5,769 nt of DNA from Clostridia bacterium (lineage in GTDB: Bacteria > Bacillota > Clostridia > Saccharofermentanales > UBA5734). Shown here one piece after another: positions 1 to 5,566 of this stretch. The stretch is from contig RZZF01000124.1 of NCBI GenBank assembly GCA_009929975.1, forward strand, positions 1 through 5,769. The letters run 5' to 3'. A model generated the notes under the pieces. It ran no database searches. It was given only the letters and a program-made list of their open reading frames with translations, and was not told the origin of the DNA. The first letter of the stretch is position 1; every line of letters begins with the position of its first letter. Position numbers and translations under genes: made by a program.

Positions 1-257
1 ATCTTGGAGATGTCATGGGAGATCTGAATAAACGGCGCGGCCGTATCATGGGCATTAATCCTGATGAGGAAGGACAGGTTGTTGTCGCTGAAGTGCCGAG
101 TTCAGAGATGAGCCGCTACGCGACCGACCTCAAGTCAATGACCCAGGGACGCGGCTGGTATACCATTAATTTCGCCCGCTACGAACAGGCTCCCCAGTCC
201 GTTGCCGATCAGGTCATCGCTGACGCGAAGACCAGAATGGAAGAAGGCGAAGAATAG
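1..257 (+). CDS. fusA: Elongation factor G-type translational GTPase, C-terminal end (5' partial)
   Basis: This is the last 84 residues of a translational GTPase of the EF-G family; the reading frame is open at base 3 and continues off the left edge. EF-G drives ribosome translocation in the cytoplasm using GTP. Visible are the end of domain IV (LGDVMGDLNKRRGRI, against the family's GDVIGDLNSRRGRI) and domain V with ATDLKSMTQGRGWYTINF, the near-invariant LRSMTQGRG element. The tail FARYEQAP and the INPDEEGQ insertion differ from the usual housekeeping FDHYEEVP form and resemble the second EF-G-like paralogue (FusA2 type) of many Firmicutes; that subfamily call is inference, since the G domain is outside the window. 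The ATG at base 15 is an internal methionine, not the start. The gene ends in an acidic tail and is followed by an intrinsic terminator, so it is probably not cotranscribed with the photolyase. Confidence 0.9.
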   Translation, partial: LGDVMGDLNKRRGRIMGINPDEEGQVVVAEVPSSEMSRYATDLKSMTQGRGWYTINFARYEQAPQSVADQVIADAKTRMEEGEE

Positions 258-282
258 TCGCTGTATCTGATCAGAGAACGAG

Positions 283-312
283 AAATCCGTGCCGCCGGCG
301 CGGATTTTTCTT
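283..312 (+). terminator. Intrinsic terminator after the EF-G gene
   Basis: An 11-base-pair stem (283-293 with 297-307, one G-U pair) with a 3-base GCC loop is GC-rich in its upper half and runs into a T-rich tract at 305-312 (TTTTTCTT). It starts 25 bases after the EF-G stop codon. This is a textbook Rho-independent terminator for the plus strand and separates the EF-G gene from the photolyase unit. Confidence 0.85.
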
Positions 313-331
313 ATTGCCCGCAGCCTGTTTC

Positions 332-340
332 TGATATGAT
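332..340 (+). promoter_or_regulatory. Putative extended -10 promoter of the photolyase unit
   Basis: TGATATGAT contains TG-n-TATGAT, an extended -10 hexamer one mismatch from TATAAT. The only -35-like hexamer is TTGCCC at 314-319, a short 15-base spacer away, so the extended TG would have to carry recognition. It lies just past the terminator and 45 bases before the photolyase start, where a promoter is needed. This is inferred from position and consensus only. Confidence 0.4.
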
Positions 341-351
341 GAAGATAATAA

Positions 352-368
352 TCAGTCTGAGAGGCTGA
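352..368 (+). other. Small hairpin in the photolyase leader
   Basis: TCAGTCT and AGGCTGA form a 7-base-pair stem (one G-U pair) around a GAG loop, ending 7 bases before the ribosome binding site. It could modestly shape translation initiation or leader stability. It is too small to call a riboswitch or attenuator. Confidence 0.3.
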
Positions 369-375
369 ACCGTTT

Positions 376-380
376 GGAGG
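376..380 (+). promoter_or_regulatory. Ribosome binding site that fixes the photolyase start
   Basis: GGAGG sits 5 bases before the ATG at 386. The alternative in-frame TTG at 374 overlaps this Shine-Dalgarno sequence itself and has no such site upstream, so ATG 386 is the better start. Confidence 0.8.
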
Positions 381-385
381 TCTCA

Positions 386-1789
386 ATGAATCAGTCATGG
401 GTGGAGCGGCAGCGCCCGCTGAACCAAGCGCCTGTCAGACCGGGACCTGTGATCTGCTGGCTGAGCCGTGATCTTCGTGCTGAAGATCACTGGGGGCTGA
501 TCAGTGCCCAGGATGCCGCGATCCAGCGGCGGGTTCCACTGATCGCGGTTTTCTGCTGGCAGCCGGACCATCTCAACGCACCTGATCATAGCCAGGCCTT
601 TCTGCTCAGCGGGCTGGCGATGCTGAAAGAAGATCTTTCAGCGCTGAACATTCCGCTGATCCTGATTGAAGGTCATCCAGGACTGGTAATTCCGTCAGTT
701 GCTGAGCAGCTGGGTGCCGGCGAAGTTTTTTGTGATTTTTCCCCTCTGCGCCTTCCCCGGCAGCAGCGGGACGCTGTTGCCGCGTCGCTTTCGGTCCGCC
801 TGACTGAAGTTGATACCCACAATATCATTCCCTGCTGGCTGGCTTATCCCAAACAGGCGTTTGGAGCCCATATTCTGCGGCCGTTCATTCAACGTCAGCT
901 GGCCGCCTGGCTGACTCCGTTTCCCCAGATGGAGCGGCACCCCTTTACCGATGAAAAATTGCAGACCGATGAGCGATTGATTCTCCAGGACTTGCCGCCA
1001 CTGTCTCCGGATCAGCTGCTTAAGCAGCGCTACCGGCTGCCCCGCCATTTTCCCCGGCCAGGCAGCCGCACCGCACAGGCACAGCTGATTCAATTTGTTG
1101 AGAAAACGCTGTACCGGTATGATCAGCGCAATGATCCGAATGCTGACGCGTGTTCAGCGCTCTCTCCGTGGCTGCATTTCGGCCAGCTGTCAGCCCAGCG
1201 TGTCGCTCTGACTGTACGTCGGAGCATAAACGAAGCGGGCGATGCTGATACGCCCGACCAGCTGATGCTGCAAAACAACGCGGCATCGTTTCTGGAAGAA
1301 TTGATTGTTCGGCGCGAATTGTCGGATAATTTCTGCTTTTATCAACCTGATTATGATCAGGTGTCTGGCTTCCCGGACTGGGCCAGAGAGACGCTGAACC
1401 GCCATCGTGAGGATCCGCGGCCTTATCTGTATCATCTTGAACAACTGTCAGCGGCGGAAACGGAAGATCCTCTTTGGAATGCCGCCCAGACTGATTTACG
1501 TGTTAATGGACGAATGCATGGCTATCTGCGTATGTACTGGGCCAAGAAAATTCTTGAATGGAGCTTTGATCCGGAAAGCGCATTGGCCGCGGCGATTGAC
1601 CTGAATGATCAACTGGCTCTGGACGGCCGTGATCCGAACGGCTACACGGGGATCGCCTGGTCGATCGGAGGGGTCCACGACAGAGCATGGGGAGAACGCC
1701 CGATCTTCGGAAAAATCCGTTATATGTCCCTGGCCGGGTGCCGGCGCAAATTTGATGTTGATTTGTATATCCGCACGGTTATGACATGA
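386..1789 (+). CDS. phr: Class II CPD photolyase (deoxyribodipyrimidine photo-lyase)
   Basis: A 467-residue cytoplasmic flavoprotein that uses blue or near-UV light and reduced FAD to split cyclobutane pyrimidine dimers in DNA (EC 4.1.99.3). Class II membership is clear throughout. The N-terminal Rossmann-like domain opens with WLSRDLRAEDHW (25-36); class II enzymes have WMSRDQRVQDNW. The FAD-binding helical domain carries FLEELIVRRELSDNF (302-316), LWNAAQ (363-368), MHGYLRMYWAKKILEW (377-392) and LDGRDPNGY (412-420). Tryptophans 364, 385 and 392 have the 21- and 7-residue spacing of the class II electron-transfer triad known from Methanosarcina mazei (W360, W381, W388), and Asn407 falls where that enzyme has its flavin-contacting Asn403. 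Length is typical for the class and no key residue is missing, so the enzyme should be active. It is the first gene of a two-gene unit with the DUF523 gene 52 bases downstream and no terminator between. The start is set by GGAGG at 376-380. Confidence 0.95.
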   Translation: MNQSWVERQRPLNQAPVRPGPVICWLSRDLRAEDHWGLISAQDAAIQRRVPLIAVFCWQPDHLNAPDHSQAFLLSGLAMLKEDLSALNIPLILIEGHPGLVIPSVAEQLGAGEVFCDFSPLRLPRQQRDAVAASLSVRLTEVDTHNIIPCWLAYPKQAFGAHILRPFIQRQLAAWLTPFPQMERHPFTDEKLQTDERLILQDLPPLSPDQLLKQRYRLPRHFPRPGSRTAQAQLIQFVEKTLYRYDQRNDPNADACSALSPWLHFGQLSAQRVALTVRRSINEAGDADTPDQLMLQNNAASFLEELIVRRELSDNFCFYQPDYDQVSGFPDWARETLNRHREDPRPYLYHLEQLSAAETEDPLWNAAQTDLRVNGRMHGYLRMYWAKKILEWSFDPESALAAAIDLNDQLALDGRDPNGYTGIAWSIGGVHDRAWGERPIFGKIRYMSLAGCRRKFDVDLYIRTVMT

Positions 1790-1829
1790 GCCTCACTCTG
1801 AGAATAAAATGAGGAAGGCAGAAACCTTG

Positions 1830-1836
1830 AAAGGAG
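1830..1836 (+). promoter_or_regulatory. Ribosome binding site that fixes the DUF523 gene start
   Basis: AAAGGAG lies 5 bases before ATG 1842. The in-frame ATG at 1809 has no Shine-Dalgarno-like sequence upstream, and its extra 11 residues would precede the usual DUF523 N-terminus, so 1842 is preferred. Confidence 0.75.
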
Positions 1837-1841
1837 AAACG

Positions 1842-2843
1842 ATGGATAAACAGCCGATTATTCTGGAAAACCGCCCGATCATCGGGATCAGCGCCTGCTG
1901 CATGGGTTGTCCGGTCCGGTACAATGGCCGAAGCTTTGATATGCTGAAATTCCTCGGCCGGGAAAAAGGTGACTTCACCTGGGTTCCGGTCTGCCCTGAA
2001 TGTGAAGCCGGTCTCGGCGTTGTTCGCCCGCCGGTGCATATCGCCGGAGAACACGGCGCGGCGGTCTGGCAGGGTGAGGCGACGGTCCGGAGCCGCGGTG
2101 GCCAGGATGTGACACAACAGGTCATGGAGGGCGCAAGAGCCGCGGAGGATGTGTTGCGGCGGGCTGGCGCACAGGCCTTCATCTATCTGGACGGGAGCCC
2201 GACCTGCGGGGTTTACCGCACAACCCTGCGTGACCAGAAGCGGGGGAAGCCTCCGGGTGTCTTCGGAGCGATTCTGCAGGAGCGTGGCTGGTTTCTCATT
2301 CCAGCGCTCGATCTGCAAAGTCCGCTTAAATGGTGGGACTGGCGACGTCGCCTGCTGGCCTTCATCTGGCTGCAGGATGTCCCGCTGCAGAGCAAAGATG
2401 ATCTTTTCACGGTCTGGTATCGCTTGAAATTCATGTGTCAGGAACTTGATGACACGTGGGCCCGGACCCTTGGCCGGGAATTGGCCGCTTTAGGCCAAAA
2501 ACCCGACCCGGAGATTTATGAGACGTTCCGCCGGCAAGTCAGTGATCAGCTGCGTAAACCCTCCACGCCAGCACGGCTGAAAGGCAGTCTGCTCAAGCAA
2601 TATGCGAATTTCCGCAAAAAAACCGGTCAGACGGTACCTGAGATACAGGCGGCTGATGTCCGGCGAAATGTCACGACGATCGCCCGTGAACTGACGCTGA
2701 TGGAACGGGCATCCGCTGCTACGGGGCATATGATCGGCACAGCTCCAGTGCTCTATTCAGGAAAACTGCCGAAACCATCCCGTCAAAAAGCGGAGCGGCT
2801 GCTCGGTGAAGCGATACCAGAGGCCTCTGAGGCCGCTGATTGA
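1842..2843 (+). CDS. DUF523/TudS-like Fe-S protein with a possible divergent DUF1722 (YbgA-like) C-terminal domain
   Basis: A 333-residue protein with no signal peptide, presumably cytoplasmic. Residues 13-158 form a DUF523 domain, the family of 2-thiouracil desulfurase TudS, in which three cysteines hold an Fe-S cluster. The three expected ligands are present: Cys19 in ISACCMGCPVRYNG, Cys51 in VPVCPECEAGLGVVRPP and Cys122 in GSPTCG; the domain closes with GVFGAILQERGWFLIP. The CPE-x-E/A-GLGV-x-RPP form is that seen when DUF523 is fused to DUF1722. Additional cysteines 20, 23 and 54 are unusual. The remaining ~170 residues are helical and charged; residues near 192-215 (LKFMCQ to LGRELA) and 237-260 (LRKPSTP to YANFRKK) loosely recall DUF1722 signatures. 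The substrate is unknown: desulfurase activity is known for some family members only. It follows the photolyase gene by 52 bases and is probably cotranscribed, echoing E. coli ybgA next to phr. Confidence is high for DUF523 and low for the C-terminal assignment. Confidence 0.85.
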   Translation: MDKQPIILENRPIIGISACCMGCPVRYNGRSFDMLKFLGREKGDFTWVPVCPECEAGLGVVRPPVHIAGEHGAAVWQGEATVRSRGGQDVTQQVMEGARAAEDVLRRAGAQAFIYLDGSPTCGVYRTTLRDQKRGKPPGVFGAILQERGWFLIPALDLQSPLKWWDWRRRLLAFIWLQDVPLQSKDDLFTVWYRLKFMCQELDDTWARTLGRELAALGQKPDPEIYETFRRQVSDQLRKPSTPARLKGSLLKQYANFRKKTGQTVPEIQAADVRRNVTTIARELTLMERASAATGHMIGTAPVLYSGKLPKPSRQKAERLLGEAIPEASEAAD

Positions 2844-2846
2844 TCA
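2841..2846. other. TGATCA palindrome made of two convergent stop codons
   Basis: The plus-strand DUF523 gene ends in TGA at 2841-2843 and the minus-strand mutarotase gene ends in TGA at 2846-2844. The stops abut with no base between, making a perfect six-base palindrome. There is no T-rich tract on either strand nearby, so transcripts of the two units probably overlap. Confidence 0.9.
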
Positions 2847-3173
2847 GGGCAGGTAGAACATTTCCTGCAGCGGTGGTGTGACGCCGCTTTCCGGGTCGAA
2901 ATCCATGATTAGAATATCTGCCATATAGGCGTTCCAGCGCTGGACGACCGGACTGGCTGCCTGGATCGCGGCCGTCTGAGCCAGATCAGCGCTCTCATAG
3001 TAAACGAACAGATCAAGGCCGCTGCGCCAGATCGAGTAATTACGGATTCCGGCGGCTTTGAGCAGTTCAGCCATTTCCGGCCAGATCTGATCGTGCCGCT
3101 GTCGATAATCATCGATGGCGCCGGGTTTGAGCCGGGCATGCCATGCGGTTCTTTGCCATTTGACCTCTGCCAT
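2844..3173 (-). CDS. rhaM: L-rhamnose mutarotase
   Basis: A 109-residue cytoplasmic protein of the RhaM/YiiL (DUF718) family, which interconverts alpha and beta anomers of L-rhamnose (EC 5.1.3.32) and so feeds rhamnose isomerase. Length matches the family (about 104 residues). Family landmarks are YRQRHDQIWPEM (23-34) with the catalytic-type His27 and Tyr23 (E. coli His22 and Tyr18), AGIRNYSIW (41-49), DLFVYYE (54-60), QRWNAYMADI (78-87) and the C-terminal LQEMFYLP. The start ATG at 3173 has GGGAGG 8 bases upstream; an earlier out-of-frame ATG at 3179 is only 2 bases from that site. It is the last gene of the minus-strand transporter operon, 36 bases after the ATPase stop. No other rhamnose gene is in the window, so its link to the transporter is unexplained. 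It could act on a related deoxysugar or another small substrate. Confidence 0.9.
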   Translation of the reverse strand: MAEVKWQRTAWHARLKPGAIDDYRQRHDQIWPEMAELLKAAGIRNYSIWRSGLDLFVYYESADLAQTAAIQAASPVVQRWNAYMADILIMDFDPESGVTPPLQEMFYLP

Positions 3174-3181
3174 TGCATGAT

Positions 3182-3187
3182 CCTCCC
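3182..3187 (-). promoter_or_regulatory. Ribosome binding site of rhaM
   Basis: GGGAGG on the minus strand, inside the 36-base gap after the ATPase gene, 8 bases before the rhaM ATG. It is stronger than the sites of the permease and ATPase genes, so rhaM can be translated independently of the overlapping genes ahead of it. Confidence 0.75.
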
Positions 3188-3209
3188 TGATTCTGCCGTC
3201 AACCGCCGG

Positions 3210-3947
3210 TCAGACTTTCCAGCCGATGATCCGGCTGACAAAACGGCGGAACTCTTCTGACTCTGAGTGTTCGTAAATATGCTCGCTGCCACCTTCTGTC
3301 ACAACACGGCCGGCACTGACATACGCGACATAATCACAGGCGTGGCGGGCAAACCCGATTTCATGCGTTACCAGGATCAGGTCACGGTTCTCCGAGCGCA
3401 GTCCGTTGATCACCTCGAGAATATCAGCGGTGATTTCGGGATCGAGCGCTGAGGTCGGCTCATCAAAGAGCAGGACCTCGGGGCGCAGGGCCAGCGCGCG
3501 GGCGATCGCGACCCGCTGTTTCTGTCCACCGGATAACTGGCTGGGAAATTTATTTCGATGATCCGTCAGTCCGAAGTGGTCCAGCAGCTGTTCCGCGGTC
3601 TGCCGGGCTTGATGCGGCTCTGTCTGCCTGGTTTTGGTCAGCGGCAAGATGATATTGTTGATGACGGACAGGTGAGGAAACAGATTATAAGACTGAAAAA
3701 CCATGGCGATCCGTTTGCGGTGTTCAAACAGTGAGGCATCATCAAAGCGCATCGCTTTGCCATTGAGGACGATCTCCCCGCTGTCAGGCTTTTCCAGCCC
3801 GCCGAGAACACGAAGCAGCGTCGTTTTCCCGCCGCCGGACGGGCCGATGATCGCCAGGGAGCGGACATCGTCAATGTTCAGGTTGAGGCCATCCAGAGCT
3901 TTCATTCCCTGATACGACTTGTGAAGGTCTCTGATTTTAATCTGCAT
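3210..3947 (-). CDS. Polar amino acid ABC transporter, ATP-binding protein
   Basis: A 245-residue ATPase of the GlnQ/HisP group, which sits as a dimer on the cytoplasmic face of the permease and powers import. All nucleotide-binding elements are intact and in order: Walker A GPSGGGKTT (35-43), Q-loop VFQSYNLFPH (83-92), signature LSGGQKQR (138-145), Walker B VLLFDEP (158-164) with catalytic Glu163, D-loop SALD (166-169) and switch His195 (LVTHE). The YNLFPHLSV stretch after the Q-loop and the overall length match the polar amino acid uptake (PAAT) family. Its start overlaps the permease stop by 11 bases, indicating coupled translation; only a weak GGAAG precedes it. Exact substrate cannot be read from the ATPase. 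Confidence 0.94.
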   Translation of the reverse strand: MQIKIRDLHKSYQGMKALDGLNLNIDDVRSLAIIGPSGGGKTTLLRVLGGLEKPDSGEIVLNGKAMRFDDASLFEHRKRIAMVFQSYNLFPHLSVINNIILPLTKTRQTEPHQARQTAEQLLDHFGLTDHRNKFPSQLSGGQKQRVAIARALALRPEVLLFDEPTSALDPEITADILEVINGLRSENRDLILVTHEIGFARHACDYVAYVSAGRVVTEGGSEHIYEHSESEEFRRFVSRIIGWKV

Positions 3948-4683
3948 AATGCATCTTCCGTTCTAGCCGACGGGTCAGCCATGAGATTGGCAGGGTGATC
4001 AGCAGATACCCGATTGCCAGAACTGTATAGTTTTCAAAAGTCGCGAAGTTCAGAGAATCAGCCTCCATGACATTTTTCGTGAACTCATTCACTGCGATAA
4101 ATGACAGAAGCGATGAATCCTTTACCAGTGAAGCGAACTGCCCGGTCAGAGGCGGCAGCACGATGCGGCTGAGTTGAGGGATGATGATGTAGCGATAAGT
4201 CTGGAATCGTGTGAAGCACAGGGACCGCGCGGTCTCGATCTGTGCCGACGGGATGCTCTCCAGACCGGCCCGGATGATCTCCGAAACATAAGCTCCGGAA
4301 AACACAGAAAGAATCAGTACGCCCATGACATAGCGATTCGTCAGCTGATACGCGGTTCCGATAATATAGAAGAAGACCAGAATCTGGACAAGCAGCGGCG
4401 TACCGCGGATCAGCTCAACGTAGACCGTCGCGAGATATCGGAAAAACAGGGGTTTGCTGCGGCGCCCCGCCGCGGCAAGGATGCCGAGCAGCAGTGAGAG
4501 GATCAGGGAGAAGAAACTGATCGCCAGGGTGACGAGAAAGCCCATAAAGAATTTATAGCGCGTCGTCAGCAGAACCGGCCATTGCCAGTGATAATCAAGT
4601 TTGAGCAGCGCGTAGATGAAAAAAAGACCGATCGCGGCTGATACCAGAAAGGCAGCGCTGATTTTACGTACACGGTCAGTCAT
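3937..4683 (-). CDS. Polar amino acid ABC transporter, permease
   Basis: A 248-residue membrane protein of the HisMQ/GlnP-type (binding-protein-dependent permease) family, forming the translocation pore, probably as a homodimer because only one permease gene is present. Hydrophobic segments lie near residues 8-27, 45-71, 97-112 and 118-130, with more around 163-180 and 221-235. Family motifs include TLAISFFSLILSLLLG (52-67), VELIRGTPLLVQ (89-100), GAYVSEIIRAGLESIP (130-145) and LVKDSSLLSFIAVNE (186-200). The cytoplasmic EAA loop that docks on the ATPase reads IPSAQIETARSLCF (144-157): EAA is ETA, and the usual Gly after Leu155 is Cys156. The start codon overlaps the binding-protein stop as ATGA, and no strong ribosome site precedes it, so translation is probably coupled. 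Four bases upstream and 11 downstream are shared with neighbouring genes. Confidence 0.93.
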   Translation of the reverse strand: MTDRVRKISAAFLVSAAIGLFFIYALLKLDYHWQWPVLLTTRYKFFMGFLVTLAISFFSLILSLLLGILAAAGRRSKPLFFRYLATVYVELIRGTPLLVQILVFFYIIGTAYQLTNRYVMGVLILSVFSGAYVSEIIRAGLESIPSAQIETARSLCFTRFQTYRYIIIPQLSRIVLPPLTGQFASLVKDSSLLSFIAVNEFTKNVMEADSLNFATFENYTVLAIGYLLITLPISWLTRRLERKMHYAD

Positions 4684-5498
4684 GGGGTTTCCACATCAAA
4701 GAAGAACGGAATGTTCTGCTCGTCAAAGATTTCTTTCTGATCCGGCAGCCAGGTTTCCGCTAGCTCATCAAATCCGCCTTCAGCGCGATAGGCAGCGATA
4801 AACGCGTTGACATCCTCGAGCAGGCCGGTTTCACCTTTTTTGATCCCGACACCCCAATATTCAGGCGTATCCTGATAGGATTCAAGATTGACCCGTGTCT
4901 CGTCAGGGTACTGCTCCCAGTTTTTCAGGATCGTCAGCTGGTCATAGGTAAATGCGTCAGCCTTGCCCTGCACCACTTCCAGCACGCAAGCGCTTTCTTT
5001 CTCAAAGACCATGATCTGTGCCTGCTTCAAGTTATTTTCGGCATATATGTGGCCGGTGGAACCGCGCTTGACCGCGATGACCCGGTCGGGATGATCGAGG
5101 TCAGCGTAGGACATGACGGGTGAATCCTGATTGATCAGCAGGGCCAGACTGGCCCTGGCGTAGGGATCAGAAAAATCAATCCGCTGGCGCCGCTCTTCCG
5201 TGATGGTCATCGATGAGATGATCAGATCAATTTTACCGGTTTCCAGAGAGGGGATCAGACCGGTCCAGGCCATGTTTTCAATGACCAGTTCAGCACCGAT
5301 TGACTCAGCCAGCGCACGGGCAAAGTCCACACTGATTCCGGCCGGCTGATTGGCCGCATCCGTTGTTTCAAACGGCGGATAGGCGAGCTCCATGCCAACA
5401 ATCAGCTGATTGTCATCTTGCTTGCGGCAACCGGCCGGGATCAGCATGATGAACACCAGTACGATGAGTAGGATGGTTGTGGCTCTTTTTTTTAACAT
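4680..5498 (-). CDS. Amino-acid-type ABC transporter substrate-binding lipoprotein
   Basis: A 272-residue family 3 solute-binding protein that captures substrate outside the membrane for the adjacent permease. The signal peptide is MLKKRA, a hydrophobic core and PAGC, giving lipidated Cys24; Pro at -3 is atypical for a lipobox, where Leu is usual. Family landmarks: VGMELAYPPFE (34-44), GISVDFARAL (54-63), SSMTITEERR (95-104) with Arg103 in the place of the carboxylate-binding Arg of HisJ-like proteins, IDFSDPY (107-113), GSTG (146-149) in lobe 2, and DAFTYD (181-186), where an Asp usually binds the ligand amino group. An amino acid or derivative is thus the expected ligand; which one cannot be read. 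ATG 5498 is chosen because GGAGG (5510-5506) is 7 bases ahead; ATG 5504, two codons earlier, is only 1 base from it. Codons 2-5 contain a run of eight A. Confidence 0.93.
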   Translation of the reverse strand: MLKKRATTILLIVLVFIMLIPAGCRKQDDNQLIVGMELAYPPFETTDAANQPAGISVDFARALAESIGAELVIENMAWTGLIPSLETGKIDLIISSMTITEERRQRIDFSDPYARASLALLINQDSPVMSYADLDHPDRVIAVKRGSTGHIYAENNLKQAQIMVFEKESACVLEVVQGKADAFTYDQLTILKNWEQYPDETRVNLESYQDTPEYWGVGIKKGETGLLEDVNAFIAAYRAEGGFDELAETWLPDQKEIFDEQNIPFFFDVETP

Positions 5499-5505
5499 AG
5501 TCATT

Positions 5506-5510
5506 CCTCC
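5506..5510 (-). promoter_or_regulatory. Ribosome binding site that fixes the binding-protein start
   Basis: GGAGG on the minus strand. Its distance is 7 bases to ATG 5498, which is ideal, but 1 base to ATG 5504, which is too close. This decides a two-residue-shorter protein. Confidence 0.75.
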
Positions 5511-5566
5511 GTGCGTAAAAATATTTGTTTCTCCGTGGTTCGCCGATCGGCGCGGTCACCCGGTTG
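5511..5566 (-). promoter_or_regulatory. Leader region of the transporter operon with a 12-base palindrome
   Basis: The gap between the upstream minus-strand gene and the binding-protein ribosome site holds the perfect palindrome CGCCGATCGGCG (5541-5552) and, nearer the gene, an AT-rich stretch (AAATATTTTT on the minus strand, about 5517-5526) that could hold a -10 element. No convincing -35 hexamer is positioned for it. The palindrome has the symmetry of an operator, but with only GATC as loop and no T-tract after it, it is not a terminator. Promoter and operator roles are inference, and cotranscription with the upstream gene is possible. Confidence 0.3.

Noticed and set aside
374..385. TTG start giving a four-residue-longer photolyase
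   Set aside because: The TTG overlaps the GGAGG that serves the ATG at 386.
135..398. 87-codon minus-strand open frame over the EF-G tail and photolyase leader
   Set aside because: It is antisense to a well-supported gene end and its terminator, has no recognisable motif and depends on the stem-loop region being coding.
695..1093. 132-codon minus-strand open frame inside the photolyase gene
   Set aside because: It is a shadow of the photolyase frame, and no ribosome site or motif supports it.
1779..2318. 179-codon minus-strand open frame
   Set aside because: It lies wholly antisense to the DUF523 gene and photolyase end. The plus-strand product has clear family motifs, while this one is rich in Pro, Arg and Ala without any known pattern.
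2818..2838. GC-rich inverted repeat (CAGAGGCCTCTG and overlapping GGCC repeats) as a terminator for the convergent genes
   Set aside because: The perfect palindrome has no loop, the alternative stem is only 4 base pairs, and no T-rich tract follows on either strand. It codes for the Glu-Ala-Ser repeats at the protein end.
3197..3202. TTGACG on the minus strand as a -35 box for a separate rhaM promoter
   Set aside because: A -10 at 16-18 bases would fall on the start codon region, and no TATAAT-like hexamer is there.
2909..3292. 127-codon minus-strand frame covering rhaM and the end of the ATPase gene
   Set aside because: It is a frame-shifted shadow of two recognised genes. Its product matches no family I know.
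4174..4497. 107-codon plus-strand open frame over the permease gene
   Set aside because: It is antisense to a clear membrane permease and has a highly charged, featureless product.
5541..5552. Palindrome as an intrinsic terminator for the upstream partial gene
   Set aside because: The stem is only 4 base pairs around GATC and no T-tract follows directly on the minus strand.
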